The translations under genes and the position numbers were made by a program. A stretch of 64,000 bases of DNA from Flavobacterium sp. PMTSA4 (GTDB taxonomy: Bacteria; Bacteroidota; Bacteroidia; Flavobacteriales; Flavobacteriaceae): positions 1-64,000 of the forward strand of contig NZ_CP134890.1 of assembly GCF_032098525.1 (NCBI RefSeq), in the 5' to 3' direction. The notes beneath the pieces are model-generated. The model saw only the letters and a program-made list of their open reading frames with translations. It ran no database searches and was not told the DNA's origin. This document shows positions 17,836 to 25,605 of the stretch, piece by piece; within the stretch, counting starts at the first letter, position 1, and every line of letters starts with the position of its first letter.

Positions 17836-18756
17836 CTAAGCACTTCGCTCTTGCTCACTAGCAGCTTTCAGAGTAATATTAAAATCAACCCTCAAACCAG
17901 GAGTAATCGCCAGAAACACCTTCTCCGAAGTATAACCATCACGCTTAAACACTACTGGCCAAAAACCGCCTTCAACACCTTTAAACTGATAATTACCTTT
18001 CGCCGTCGTTTTAGTCGAAATCAAGCTCGATGCCTCGATGGCAACAATCACTTTGTCTATCGGTTGTCCCAGCTCATCAGTAACAACACCACGCAGCGAA
18101 AGCTTTCTACTACCAGTATCAACAATCCTTCTGCTGCCAAAATAGTCACTATAAAAAGTCGGCTCACTAAAGCGCACCATCGTCACCAGCTTGTCAATTC
18201 TAAACAACAATTCCGAACACTCTTCAAACAACAAAGCAATCTGCTCAGTAATAGTTTTTCTCGTAACAATCCCTTGTCTCGGCTTCGGCATAGCAGTATT
18301 AAACTCAATAATAGCATCCTTCAACTTCCCAAGCGACTCCGCAGTAACACCATAATCAGCCAGTTCAGTCAATAACGGAAAGGCAATTTCATGAATACTC
18401 TGGCAAGTATCCGCAACATCCGTGTCACGCATACGCTCTAAATCCGAGTACACATAAGTAACCTCCATTTCCAGCACCTCATTGCTCTCCGCAATGGCAT
18501 ACGCACACACAGCCGCAGCCGTTTCAAAACCCTTTTGAGTCATCTCAACTCTGATTTCCTCTTTGGTCATCCGGTTCCCCGAACGGTTCAACATCTGTCC
18601 GTTCTTAAAATTTCTAAGTGTTTCCACTTTTGCTCTCAGTGCCGCAGTAACGGTCACTATTTGTGGCATTCTGTCAAGAATCGCCGTGTCAGTATGCTCT
18701 AATAAGTCAACTGTCACAATTTGCATGGACAATACGTCCTCTTGCCTTGCATCCAT
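17836..18756 (-). CDS. Protein with C-terminal carboxypeptidase-regulatory-like domain
   Basis: 306 residues from ATG 18756. A longer frame begins at a GTG (18798), but the extra residues look non-coding. Residues ~1-215 are helical, without a signal peptide, and fit a four-helix-type cytoplasmic domain. Residues ~225-300 are a beta-sandwich of the CarboxypepD_reg type (LRGVVTDELGQPIDKVIVAIE, TTAKGNYQFKGVEGGFWPVVF). This domain combination occurs in uncharacterised Flavobacterium proteins. The lack of an export signal is odd for the C-terminal domain, which is usually extracytoplasmic. Function unknown. Confidence 0.7.
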   Translation of the reverse strand: MDARQEDVLSMQIVTVDLLEHTDTAILDRMPQIVTVTAALRAKVETLRNFKNGQMLNRSGNRMTKEEIRVEMTQKGFETAAAVCAYAIAESNEVLEMEVTYVYSDLERMRDTDVADTCQSIHEIAFPLLTELADYGVTAESLGKLKDAIIEFNTAMPKPRQGIVTRKTITEQIALLFEECSELLFRIDKLVTMVRFSEPTFYSDYFGSRRIVDTGSRKLSLRGVVTDELGQPIDKVIVAIEASSLISTKTTAKGNYQFKGVEGGFWPVVFKRDGYTSEKVFLAITPGLRVDFNITLKAASEQERSA

Positions 18757-19328
18757 AGTTAATGAATTTAAGTTAATAATAAATTTAAGGGCATGCACTC
18801 GTCTAATTCTGAGTGCATTACAAAGCTATTGAGGAAAATTTTTCAGAATCAAAAAAAATTAAGAAAATTCGATGAAATACATCATTTTAAACAAAAATAA
18901 TATAATATACTTACAGATTATATCGATAAAATGTTCTTTTTAATCGATAAAATGAATTAATAAAACATTTAAATCAGAAAAATAAACATCACTTTTTTAA
19001 CCTACAGAGAATAGCTTAATTTAATGCCTTTAAAATTGCATTATAAATAATTTATGAAAGAAATAATTCTAATAACAGAAAAATTAAAAAACAAATGTAA
19101 TCTTCAAGAAGATAAATTTATACAGAAAAAGAGAAAACAATTAATATAAAAAAGCGAAAAGCTGGCGCCTTCCGCTTAGTAAAATTTCTATTAATATTAA
19201 GGGTTAATATTAGCTGTAAATATAGGAAAAGTTCTTATTCTACAAACTTTTTTAAAAACATTTTCATCATAAAAATCCAGTATCAAACCCTAAACCTCAA
19301 ATCATTTTTCATCACCCAAGCAAACTTG
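18757..19328. other. Gene-free stretch before the cassette array
   Basis: 572 bases, very AT-rich, with no supported gene. The element ATCGATAAAATG occurs twice (18922 and 18943, 21 bases apart), possibly a regulator site. The outer edge of the cassette array lies at its right end, near 19335. Confidence 0.45.
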
Positions 19329-19466
19329 CCCATAACGTTTCGCCGCTAACCGACTGTTGCGAAGCCAGCGAACTGCGTACTGTCTGCTAAGATAATAGTT
19401 TTACGTGAAAAACAGACGTGAAACCACGAAAATCGAGCAATAGCGGTTAACGGCTGTTAGTAGAGG
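19329..19466 (-). repeat. attC-like site of cassette 5
   Basis: On the minus strand it runs from CCTCTACTAAC to GAAACG/TTATGGGC. CCTCTACTAAC is the inverse of the cassette 5 start, with 16 matching bases when the adjoining T-run is counted. The long arms AGCCGTTAACCGCTATTG and its partner around CGGTTAGCGGCG form an imperfect hairpin. Outermost site of the array. Confidence 0.7.
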
Positions 19467-19471
19467 TTTTT

Positions 19472-19870
19472 TTAACTCCAACTCATTCGGATTGTCACCA
19501 TACCTTTTTCAACGGTTACATTTTCACCAAATGATTCTTTTTCTCCCGGATAAATGTCAAATATTTTTCGTTCGCCTTTCACTTTTGGTAAATTATCTTT
19601 GAGTCGTTTACTCTTCGAAATCCAACTGTTAATCTCGCTTTGATTTGCTTTAAATTGTATTTTAAAACTTCTGGTGAAAATACCGCCGTCTTTTTCAACT
19701 GTTAAATTTTCAGTTACTTTAGGTAACTCTGCTAATCCGCCCCAATTTAAAGTCGTCTGAATAGCTTCCATTTTCTGCCAAGGAAAAACAAAACTTGAGA
19801 AAAAATTCAAGTATGCGAACAATAAAAAAGCAAATAGGAGTGAACCAATTATTTTGATTTTCGTCTTCAT
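19472..19870 (-). CDS. Cassette 5: hypothetical membrane-anchored protein
   Basis: 132 residues: an N-terminal membrane helix or uncleaved signal (about 5-28, IIGSLLFAFLLFAYLNFFSSF), then a soluble beta-rich part containing SFKIQFKANQSEINSWISKSKRLKD. The later stretch IFDIYPGEKESFGENVTVEKGMVTIRMSWS is typical of small extracytoplasmic domains. No family recognised. The start lies 41 bases inside the cassette boundary and the stop abuts the attC, so the gene fills the cassette. Confidence 0.65.
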   Translation of the reverse strand: MKTKIKIIGSLLFAFLLFAYLNFFSSFVFPWQKMEAIQTTLNWGGLAELPKVTENLTVEKDGGIFTRSFKIQFKANQSEINSWISKSKRLKDNLPKVKGERKIFDIYPGEKESFGENVTVEKGMVTIRMSWS

Positions 19871-19901
19871 TTCAGTTAGTTTCCCAAGCGTGATTTAAAA
19901 A

Positions 19902-20103
19902 CCTCTACTAACGGTCTCGGCTATGCGTAGTGCGGGATTTCAAGGTACTTCACTTTCGGTTTGGCACGGACGATAGCCAAAGCTACGCTTTGTGTTTTAA
20001 CTTATTTCCTCTAAAACGTCAAAGCGTAGCTTTGGCGGAATAGAAGCACCGAACTTTCGGCTGGTACTTTCGCCCGCATTACGTATAGCCAATGTTGTAT
20101 GCC
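19902..20103 (-). repeat. attC-like site of cassette 4
   Basis: 202 bases, the longest of the set. On the minus strand it opens with GGCATACAAC, the inverse of the cassette 4 start TTGTATGCC, and closes with GACCG/TTAGTAGAGG. Nested inverted repeats are obvious: TTGGCTATACGTAATGCGGG against CCCGCACTACGCATAGCC, and inside them CCAAAGCTACGCTTTG against CAAAGCGTAGCTTTGG. Confidence 0.75.
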
Positions 20104-20111
20104 GTATTTTT

Positions 20112-21380
20112 TCATTCTTTTTCCATTTGTGAACTTATAAAAGGTATTCTTGGTGCTAAAAAATAGCCTGTTAAACTTGCGAATAAGATTGGGATAAAAT
20201 GTCCAAACCCTGTCAATGTTGCAAGTAAAATGGTTGTACTCATCGGTGTCCGAGTTACGCAAGCGTTAATTGCTGCCATACAACTCACTATTGCTAATGT
20301 CAGATTTATTGTTGGGAATAGTTGATGAATAATTAGTCCTAAGGTTGCTCCCACAAAAAACAGAGGAATGATAAATCCACCTCTCCAACCTGATGTAACT
20401 GTTATTGAAATGGCTATAATCTTGAAAATCAAAATAGCAAACAATAAAGTCAATGGGAAATTCCCTGAAAGCAGTTCGTTAATTTCGTGATGTCCAAAGT
20501 ATCTCGTTATTGGAAAGTAGAATGCAATTACTCCAAGTAAAATTCCTCCAATTAGCGTTTTGATATAAATTGGAATTGGTTTTTTCTCAAATAATGATTT
20601 AAAAAATTTGGTGCAAAAAATAAAAGCCCACCCAAAAGTAGCTCCAACTACTGCAAATAGAACTGCATAACCAAAATCAAAAATCCCTGAATATTCATAA
20701 GCTGATAAGTCCCATATTGGGCCAAGTCCCAAATGAATGATTAATGCAAACATCAAGTAACTAAAACAACTTGCAACAAATGCAGGAATAATGGCTTTGT
20801 AATATTCAACTGCGTGTTTATGGTGAAGTATTTCTAATGAAAAAAGACTACCACCTAAAGGAGCACCAAATAATGCTGTGAATCCTGAAGCCATTCCTGC
20901 GATACTTAATGACCGTAATTCTTCTCCTTTAAGTCTTAACAATTTACCCAACCAAGTTCCTGTTGAGCCTGTCACTTGAACTAATGGTGCTTCGGGTCCA
21001 AGGCTTCCTCCTGACGCAACACATAATAATGAAGAGAGAACCATTGACGGATTGTTTTTAGGGTCAAGTTTTCCTTTGTTGAATCGAATGTTGTTTACGA
21101 TTAAATGTATTTCTCCTGGGTCTCCAATGAAGTGAATTACCAAGCCTGCTAAAAGTCCGCAAATTGCCATTACAGGAATTACTTGCCAACCATTAAAAAA
21201 AGCTAATTGATGAGTCAGAAACTCAAGTCCAATCCAATAAATACCTGCAATTATTCCTCCAATTAATCCAAGTATAGCCCATAATAAAAAAGTCCGACTG
21301 AAAACGAACGGGTTAAATCGGACAGGTTGGTCTAAAATATTTAAATATGTTACTAATTTTCTTCTTCGTTTTAATTTCAC
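20112..21380 (-). CDS. Cassette 4: ClC-family chloride channel/antiporter
   Basis: 422 residues with about ten membrane helices. ClC signatures are present: GGSLGPEAPLVQ, whose Glu corresponds to the gating Glu of the GxEGP motif; FTALFGAPLGGSLFSLE; and GWRGGFIIPLFFVGATLG, the GxFxP anion-binding loop. The first motif of the family (GSGIP) is replaced by IRFNKGKLD. The start codon is GTG at 21380, with no earlier ATG in the cassette. It would exchange chloride (or fluoride) across the inner membrane. It is a complete housekeeping-type transporter carried as a cassette. Confidence 0.9.
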   Translation of the reverse strand: MKLKRRRKLVTYLNILDQPVRFNPFVFSRTFLLWAILGLIGGIIAGIYWIGLEFLTHQLAFFNGWQVIPVMAICGLLAGLVIHFIGDPGEIHLIVNNIRFNKGKLDPKNNPSMVLSSLLCVASGGSLGPEAPLVQVTGSTGTWLGKLLRLKGEELRSLSIAGMASGFTALFGAPLGGSLFSLEILHHKHAVEYYKAIIPAFVASCFSYLMFALIIHLGLGPIWDLSAYEYSGIFDFGYAVLFAVVGATFGWAFIFCTKFFKSLFEKKPIPIYIKTLIGGILLGVIAFYFPITRYFGHHEINELLSGNFPLTLLFAILIFKIIAISITVTSGWRGGFIIPLFFVGATLGLIIHQLFPTINLTLAIVSCMAAINACVTRTPMSTTILLATLTGFGHFIPILFASLTGYFLAPRIPFISSQMEKE

Positions 21381-21401
21381 TGTTTCGTTTCTGTTTTATA
21401 T

Positions 21402-21544
21402 GGCATACAACGTTTTGGGGCTTGCTTTCAGTGGCGTTAATTAATCACTGACTATTACAAATATAAAAATAAGATTTAATTAGACAGCGTATATTCTAAA
21501 TAATTCCCGAGCCAAGCCATTGAAGCAAACCGCTGTTGTAGGCA
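21402..21544 (-). repeat. attC-like site of cassette 3
   Basis: On the minus strand it runs from TGCCTACAAC (inverse of the cassette 3 start TTGTAGGCA) to CAAAACG/TTGTATGCC. The arms GCGGTTTGCTTCAATGGC and the complement of GCCACTGAAAGCAAGCCCC form an imperfect hairpin. Confidence 0.75.
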
Positions 21545-21550
21545 GTTATT

Positions 21551-22021
21551 TTATAACACTTCAGCTTCTCCAATCAAATTCGGTCCTTCATGAATCCACC
21601 AAACTTGACCTTTGTTTAGATATTTTTCGATTGGTTGATTAATTAAAAAACGAACCGTAACTTCTTTTTCTTCTCCTGGTTCAATAGTAGATTGTCCCTC
21701 GAAAATTATATCTCCAATGAATGTGTTATTTAGCTCTCCTTTTTTTCCATATTCAAAAACATGATTTGGTCTATAACCGCTTATAAATCCTGTCTTTCTT
21801 CCACCATCTTCTGTTCGTATTATTTTGATTTTGGCTTTGATTGGTATTAGTTCATTTGGATTTTCATATTCTAAGTCACGAATACTTGTTAAAGTATATT
21901 TATCATAAGCCATTTTATCAAAAACTTTTGATGCTCCAGTATTAAACCAACGTTTGTATATTAGATTTCCATTCATATACAAATACAATTCGTTATCTTT
22001 TATTTCCTTAAGGATTGCCAT
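21551..22021 (-). CDS. Cassette 3: stand-alone EF-Tu-like beta-barrel domain protein
   Basis: 156 residues. The C-terminal half (about 58-156) reads like the last domain of elongation factor Tu: KAKIKIIRTEDGGRKTGFISGYRPNHVF, then IEPGEEKEVTVRFLI and GQVWWIHEGPNLIGEAEVL, the counterpart of the EF-Tu stretch ending GxTVGxGxV. There is no GTPase domain. Similar short EF-Tu-like proteins exist in Bacteroidota without known function. The gene begins 30 bases inside its cassette. A role in translation or as a decoy of EF-Tu is only speculation. Confidence 0.75.
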   Translation of the reverse strand: MAILKEIKDNELYLYMNGNLIYKRWFNTGASKVFDKMAYDKYTLTSIRDLEYENPNELIPIKAKIKIIRTEDGGRKTGFISGYRPNHVFEYGKKGELNNTFIGDIIFEGQSTIEPGEEKEVTVRFLINQPIEKYLNKGQVWWIHEGPNLIGEAEVL

Positions 22022-22043
22022 ATGTTTGTCAGTTTCTATAATT

Positions 22044-22180
22044 GCCTACAACGTTTTCGGGCTTGGCGAAGGTGGCGATTTTCACCACAAATGTTGATGC
22101 GTAGAACCAAACTTTGATTTACCACGAATGTGTCTACGGAGCACTGAACCGCCACTTTAGCCAAACCCGTGTTGTGCGTT
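22044..22180 (-). repeat. attC-like site of cassette 2
   Basis: On the minus strand it runs from ACGCACAAC (inverse of the cassette 2 start TTGTGCGT) to GAAAACG/TTGTAGGC. The arms CGGGTTTGGCTAAAGTGGCG and CGCCACCTTCGCCAAGCCCG pair at 17 of 20 positions. Confidence 0.8.
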
Positions 22181-22227
22181 CGTTGATTTTTGTCCTTTTT
22201 AAATATTGAGCAATGATTGTTAATTGT

Positions 22228-23946
22228 CTAGTTTACTTTATCAAACCTGTGATGCATAAGTCTTGAATATCTTACATCAAAACCATCTACCTGTCCCTTT
22301 TTGTTTCGGGTGAAAGTTATTACCGTATATACAAAATATCCGCCCGTATCTGCCTGTAATAAAAAGCTGTTCTCTCCGTAAGGCTCTAACTTTACGTCTG
22401 ATAGTGTGGGTCTTTTAACGATGAGTTGATCTTTTTCATCGAGTACAACACGGAAGTAATAATCGAGGTGTGGGCTGTAATATTTTCCAACAAATTGCTG
22501 AAGCTGTGGCTTGTTTATTTTCAGATTATTTTCATGTTGTCGGTAAACCTTGACCTCACCATTGGGCAACCATACCTTGAATTGCATAGTACTATCTGGG
22601 TTGAGTCCGGAAAAAATGATAGGAACATCCTCCTCCATATCTTTAAAATGGCCATTGCCAAATGCCGTCAGGGGAAAGGAAGCACCGGGTTGGTAATAGA
22701 ACTGCAGACTATCGCCTTCTGCCTTAATATCGTAATAAGCGATCCTACTCACATGGCTGTTGTAGCCCTTTACGTTGTGTTCAAAATACCTGCCTGCGTA
22801 TTTTTTCAATTCACTGTTAGGCAGCACCACGGCAGTTTCGGGAAACATTGGCCTCTCAGCTGAAGGAGCAGGTTTAGGTGGCAGCAAGCTATCCGTTAAT
22901 TGCAACAACCCGGCAATACTGTTGCTACTGTTGCCCAGAGCAATTACTGCAATTCCCTGGGATGGTATCCGAACCATATAAAAACCATCATCTACACCGC
23001 CGTGAAAGACATAGGAGAGGGTGTCTCTTTTTCTCCATTCATGGCCAAAGGTATAGTGCTGTTCCGGCGCCATCACAGGAATTGATCTTGCATCCTGGTA
23101 AAGTCTTTCAAAGGCTTTTGCCAGTACAGAAGAGGAGTCTGCTGCTGCCAAAGCCCATTTTTCGAGGTCATTAGCAGTTGTTACAATGCGGTAATTGCCA
23201 CCGGGTGAAGTTTTGTAAAACCTTGCTTTACGAAAGGGCCTGTTTCCATAATAACTTTCTGCAAAGCCAGGTATTACGGCCTCTATATCATCATTCATAA
23301 ACGTGGCTGACATACCCAATGGGGCAAATAATTTATTTTTCAGGTAAACTGCAAGATTTTGTTTGGAAGCCATTTCCGCAATCATTCGCAGTAGGGCATA
23401 ATCTGTATTGCAGTACATATAACCTTCGCCCGGCTGCACCTGTGGCTTGGGTTGGTTGTACAGCAATGTGAGCATTTGTTCCTTATCTACCCGGTTTCTC
23501 ATGTCGGCATGCATGAGCAGTAGCAGCGACCATTCATCATCAAAGCCGCTACTGTGATTGAGTAAATCCTGAATGGTTACGTTCTTGCTCCATTCCGGTA
23601 ATTTAGGCAGATAGCTTCTTACCTTGTCATCAAAGCGCAGGAGGCCTTCGGCTTCCATTATAGCGATACCGGCACTCATAAATTCCCTACCCATAGAATA
23701 AGTCAATCGAACGGGTGATTGGTGAGTAAATGGTATCGAATGTTCAAGATTCGCTAAGCCGTAATTTTTCTTTATAATTATTTTTCCATTTTGCAATACT
23801 GTAACAGCTACTCCAGGAGATTCATCTCGGTGCAATGGCTTAAATATGGTGTCTATAGTTTTTTCTATCCAAGAATTGTCAATTGTTTGAGCGACAATTT
23901 GCATGTTTAAGAAGCAAAGAACCGATATGAAAAATAGATGCTTCAT
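22228..23946 (-). CDS. Cassette 2: beta-lactamase-fold serine hydrolase with altered active site
   Basis: 572 residues with a signal peptide (about 1-20). The family triad positions are readable: S84-M-G-R87 where S-x-x-K is expected, Y178-C-N180 for YxN, and H315-G-G317 for HxG. The catalytic lysine is therefore arginine. A C-terminal beta-rich extension (about 370-572) is as in other Bacteroidota serine hydrolases. Base composition changes inside the gene: the first ~240 bases are AT-rich like the neighbours, while the rest is clearly richer in G+C with different codon choice. The change falls at the S-x-x-K region, suggesting a mosaic gene from a foreign source. The start lies 54 bases inside the cassette. 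Confidence 0.85.
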   Translation of the reverse strand: MKHLFFISVLCFLNMQIVAQTIDNSWIEKTIDTIFKPLHRDESPGVAVTVLQNGKIIIKKNYGLANLEHSIPFTHQSPVRLTYSMGREFMSAGIAIMEAEGLLRFDDKVRSYLPKLPEWSKNVTIQDLLNHSSGFDDEWSLLLLMHADMRNRVDKEQMLTLLYNQPKPQVQPGEGYMYCNTDYALLRMIAEMASKQNLAVYLKNKLFAPLGMSATFMNDDIEAVIPGFAESYYGNRPFRKARFYKTSPGGNYRIVTTANDLEKWALAAADSSSVLAKAFERLYQDARSIPVMAPEQHYTFGHEWRKRDTLSYVFHGGVDDGFYMVRIPSQGIAVIALGNSSNSIAGLLQLTDSLLPPKPAPSAERPMFPETAVVLPNSELKKYAGRYFEHNVKGYNSHVSRIAYYDIKAEGDSLQFYYQPGASFPLTAFGNGHFKDMEEDVPIIFSGLNPDSTMQFKVWLPNGEVKVYRQHENNLKINKPQLQQFVGKYYSPHLDYYFRVVLDEKDQLIVKRPTLSDVKLEPYGENSFLLQADTGGYFVYTVITFTRNKKGQVDGFDVRYSRLMHHRFDKVN

Positions 23947-23991
23947 TTATGTGTTATTTGTTGATGTTAAATCGCATTTGTTTTTATCAAT

Positions 23992-24161
23992 GACGCACAA
24001 CGTTCCCAGGCTTTGCGCTGTTGCGTAATTTCAAGACTGGCGTTAACAAATATACCGAAAACTTTGAAAGTAGAAACGTGAATAAAAAGAAAAAAGATAA
24101 TCACCGAATTTTTCAAATAAAACCCAAGCCTAGCAATAGCGCAAAACCTGTGTTGGCGGTA
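23992..24161 (-). repeat. attC-like site of cassette 1
   Basis: On the minus strand it runs from TACCGCCAAC (inverse of the cassette 1 start TTGGCGGTA) to GAACG/TTGTGCGTC. The arms AGGTTTTGCGCTATTGC and GCAACAGCGCAAAGCCT pair except for two G-T type positions. The outer arm carries extra unpaired bases, as in real attC sites. Confidence 0.8.
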
Positions 24162-24167
24162 GTTTTT

Positions 24168-24704
24168 TTATAAGCAGGTTGTTTTTTCAATTATTGTATT
24201 TCTCCAACCTTCTATTTTTCTTTGATTAGAATATCTAGAAGGTGTTTCTAACAAACAGAATCTTATACATTTCTTCACACAATGGTTTCTAATTTTAGAA
24301 ATTTCATTTTCTATATTAGGTATCCCAATAAAAGTTTTACGTGTAAAATAAACGGCTTCTAAACTCTCTAAATTTTGAATTTCTACAATTATATCTTTCC
24401 ATTCAATAACTAAAGAATCTATAAATGTATCTTTATAATTATTTTCTTGACCGATTGGAACATTAATTTTTTTAATCACATCAACGAAATCAATATTAAA
24501 TTTTTTCATAAATTCAAATTTGTTTTCGAGTGGTGATTGTTTAAGGTCTTGATTATTTATTACTAATGGTAAAATTCGCCATAAGTAATTTCTACTTCTA
24601 CCATAAAAAAAATCTGCTTCGTTAGATATATCAGGATGAAAAGTACCCAAAATTAATATTTTAGTTTGCTTACTTATTTCGTGATTTTCAAATTTATGTG
24701 TCAT
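24168..24704 (-). CDS. Cassette 1, second gene: uracil-DNA-glycosylase-superfamily-like protein
   Basis: 178 residues starting MTHKFENHEISKQTKILILGTFHPD. The pattern LILGTFHPDISNEADFFYGRSRNYLWRILP matches the first motif region of the UDG-like superfamily (GT/GSxP near a FxYGxxxNxFW segment), as in deoxyinosine-type glycosylases. A C-terminal LLETPSRYSNQRKIEGWR occupies the place of the second active-site loop (usually S-x-S-P/R-x-N). It would act on damaged or modified bases in the cytoplasm. It lies 9 bases after the zinc-ribbon protein, in the same cassette, so the two move together. An antiviral role is possible but not shown. Confidence 0.7.
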   Translation of the reverse strand: MTHKFENHEISKQTKILILGTFHPDISNEADFFYGRSRNYLWRILPLVINNQDLKQSPLENKFEFMKKFNIDFVDVIKKINVPIGQENNYKDTFIDSLVIEWKDIIVEIQNLESLEAVYFTRKTFIGIPNIENEISKIRNHCVKKCIRFCLLETPSRYSNQRKIEGWRNTIIEKTTCL

Positions 24705-24713
24705 TTTTTTTCT

Positions 24714-25499
24714 TTATAAATCGGCAGTACAATTTGGACACTTTGATGCTAATCGAGGTATTTTCGTTAAGCAGTTTGGACAAATTCCAGCAACTAATTG
24801 AAGGTTTCTTTGATTATTCTTTTCTTGTTTCTTTTTTTGTTCAATTTCAGCTATATTTTCTTGCTTCAAATAATCGGATAAATTTTCACCTCCAAGTTTT
24901 GAATAGTTTTCGACTAGTCTGTCTTGAATTTCTACAAGCTTGTTTGTTGTTTTGATTTGGTTATTCAAGTAGTTGAATTCATTACGCTTTTTATTGATGT
25001 TTTCTAAATCAAAGTTTTTATAAATGTTAATTGACGAATTGATACTTTTTTCATCTGCAAGTGCTATAATTTCCATAACATACATTTCTCCTCTGGAAAT
25101 TTTATATGGAAATGCTATCTCTTTTTCTTTTGTTTCCCAAAACTCAGTGTCATAAGCGTTAATTTTTTTCTCTATTATTTCGGATAAATAAAAAGAAACA
25201 GAACTACTATTTTGACTGTTATTTTTTATAATTTCTTTTCCAAGAGTGATTAAACTGTTATAAAAGGTTCTTTCTAATGTTCTGTTTTTAGCATTTATTT
25301 TAGCGTATACAAAGCAGATTAAAATAATAAATACAAAACCAAGTATTGGAATTATGTTACTTAAAAAATCATTATCAAATTTGACAAAAAATATTATAAA
25401 TAAAATTATTAATGAACTAACTACTGAAGCATATATGTAATTGAATCTGTAAAAATTAGATTCTTTTAATTCATATTTTAAGATTTGTTCTTCGGTCAT
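24714..25499 (-). CDS. Cassette 1, first gene: membrane protein with C-terminal zinc ribbon
   Basis: 261 residues. Two adjacent membrane helices (about 24-42 and 48-65) follow a short N-terminal region. A long, mostly helical, charged cytoplasmic part (70-235) includes a likely coiled coil (KEIIKNNSQ, EIEQKKKQEKNNQRN). The end is a zinc ribbon, CPNCLTKIPRLASKCPNC. Zinc ribbons of this type are common on membrane proteins of unknown role. It is the gene nearest the integrase and begins 40 bases inside the cassette. No specific family recognised. Confidence 0.65.
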   Translation of the reverse strand: MTEEQILKYELKESNFYRFNYIYASVVSSLIILFIIFFVKFDNDFLSNIIPILGFVFIILICFVYAKINAKNRTLERTFYNSLITLGKEIIKNNSQNSSSVSFYLSEIIEKKINAYDTEFWETKEKEIAFPYKISRGEMYVMEIIALADEKSINSSINIYKNFDLENINKKRNEFNYLNNQIKTTNKLVEIQDRLVENYSKLGGENLSDYLKQENIAEIEQKKKQEKNNQRNLQLVAGICPNCLTKIPRLASKCPNCTADL

Positions 25500-25530
25500 A
25501 GAATTTTCTTTTTATAATCTGAGGTAAAAT

Positions 25531-25605
25531 TACCGCCAACTTGTATATAGGCGCAACAAAGTTTCGTCTATACACCCAAAATTGGGTAGATTGGCGAAAC
25601 TTTGT
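25531..25605 (-). other. attI-like primary site beside the integrase
   Basis: Between the integrase stop and cassette 1 there is a perfect 11-bp inverted repeat ACAAAGTTTCG/CGAAACTTTGT (25556-25566 and 25595-25605), with an inner ACCCAA/TTGGGT hairpin. The cassette junction G/TTGGCGGTA (25540/25539) follows. The left flank reads CAAG/TT, unlike the RACG/TT of the attC sites, which fits an attI rather than a cassette end. Confidence 0.55.

Larger units (their letters stand above)
19336..25539 (-). other. Integron-like array of five gene cassettes
   Basis: Read on the minus strand from the integrase side, cassettes are C1 25539-24001, C2 24000-22052, C3 22051-21411, C4 21410-19912 and C5 19911-19336. 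Each begins with TT of a G/TT junction, carries one or two genes starting 30-54 bases later in the same orientation, and ends with an attC-like inverted repeat of 137-202 bases. In all five, the first bases of the cassette (9 to 16 of them) recur in inverted orientation exactly at the start of that cassette's own attC. This is what integron cassettes show, because the junction is shared when the cassette circularises. The tyrosine recombinase lies beside C1 in the same orientation. Confidence 0.82.

Noticed and set aside
22426..23174. Several plus-strand frames of 61-145 residues inside the serine hydrolase gene
   Set aside because: They are shadows of the real gene on the opposite strand, favoured by its higher G+C content.
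19336..25539. Possibility that the inverted repeats are a CRISPR array or IS ends
   Set aside because: Units are hundreds of bases apart with whole genes between, sequences differ among sites, there are no cas genes or transposase, and the boundaries follow cassette logic.
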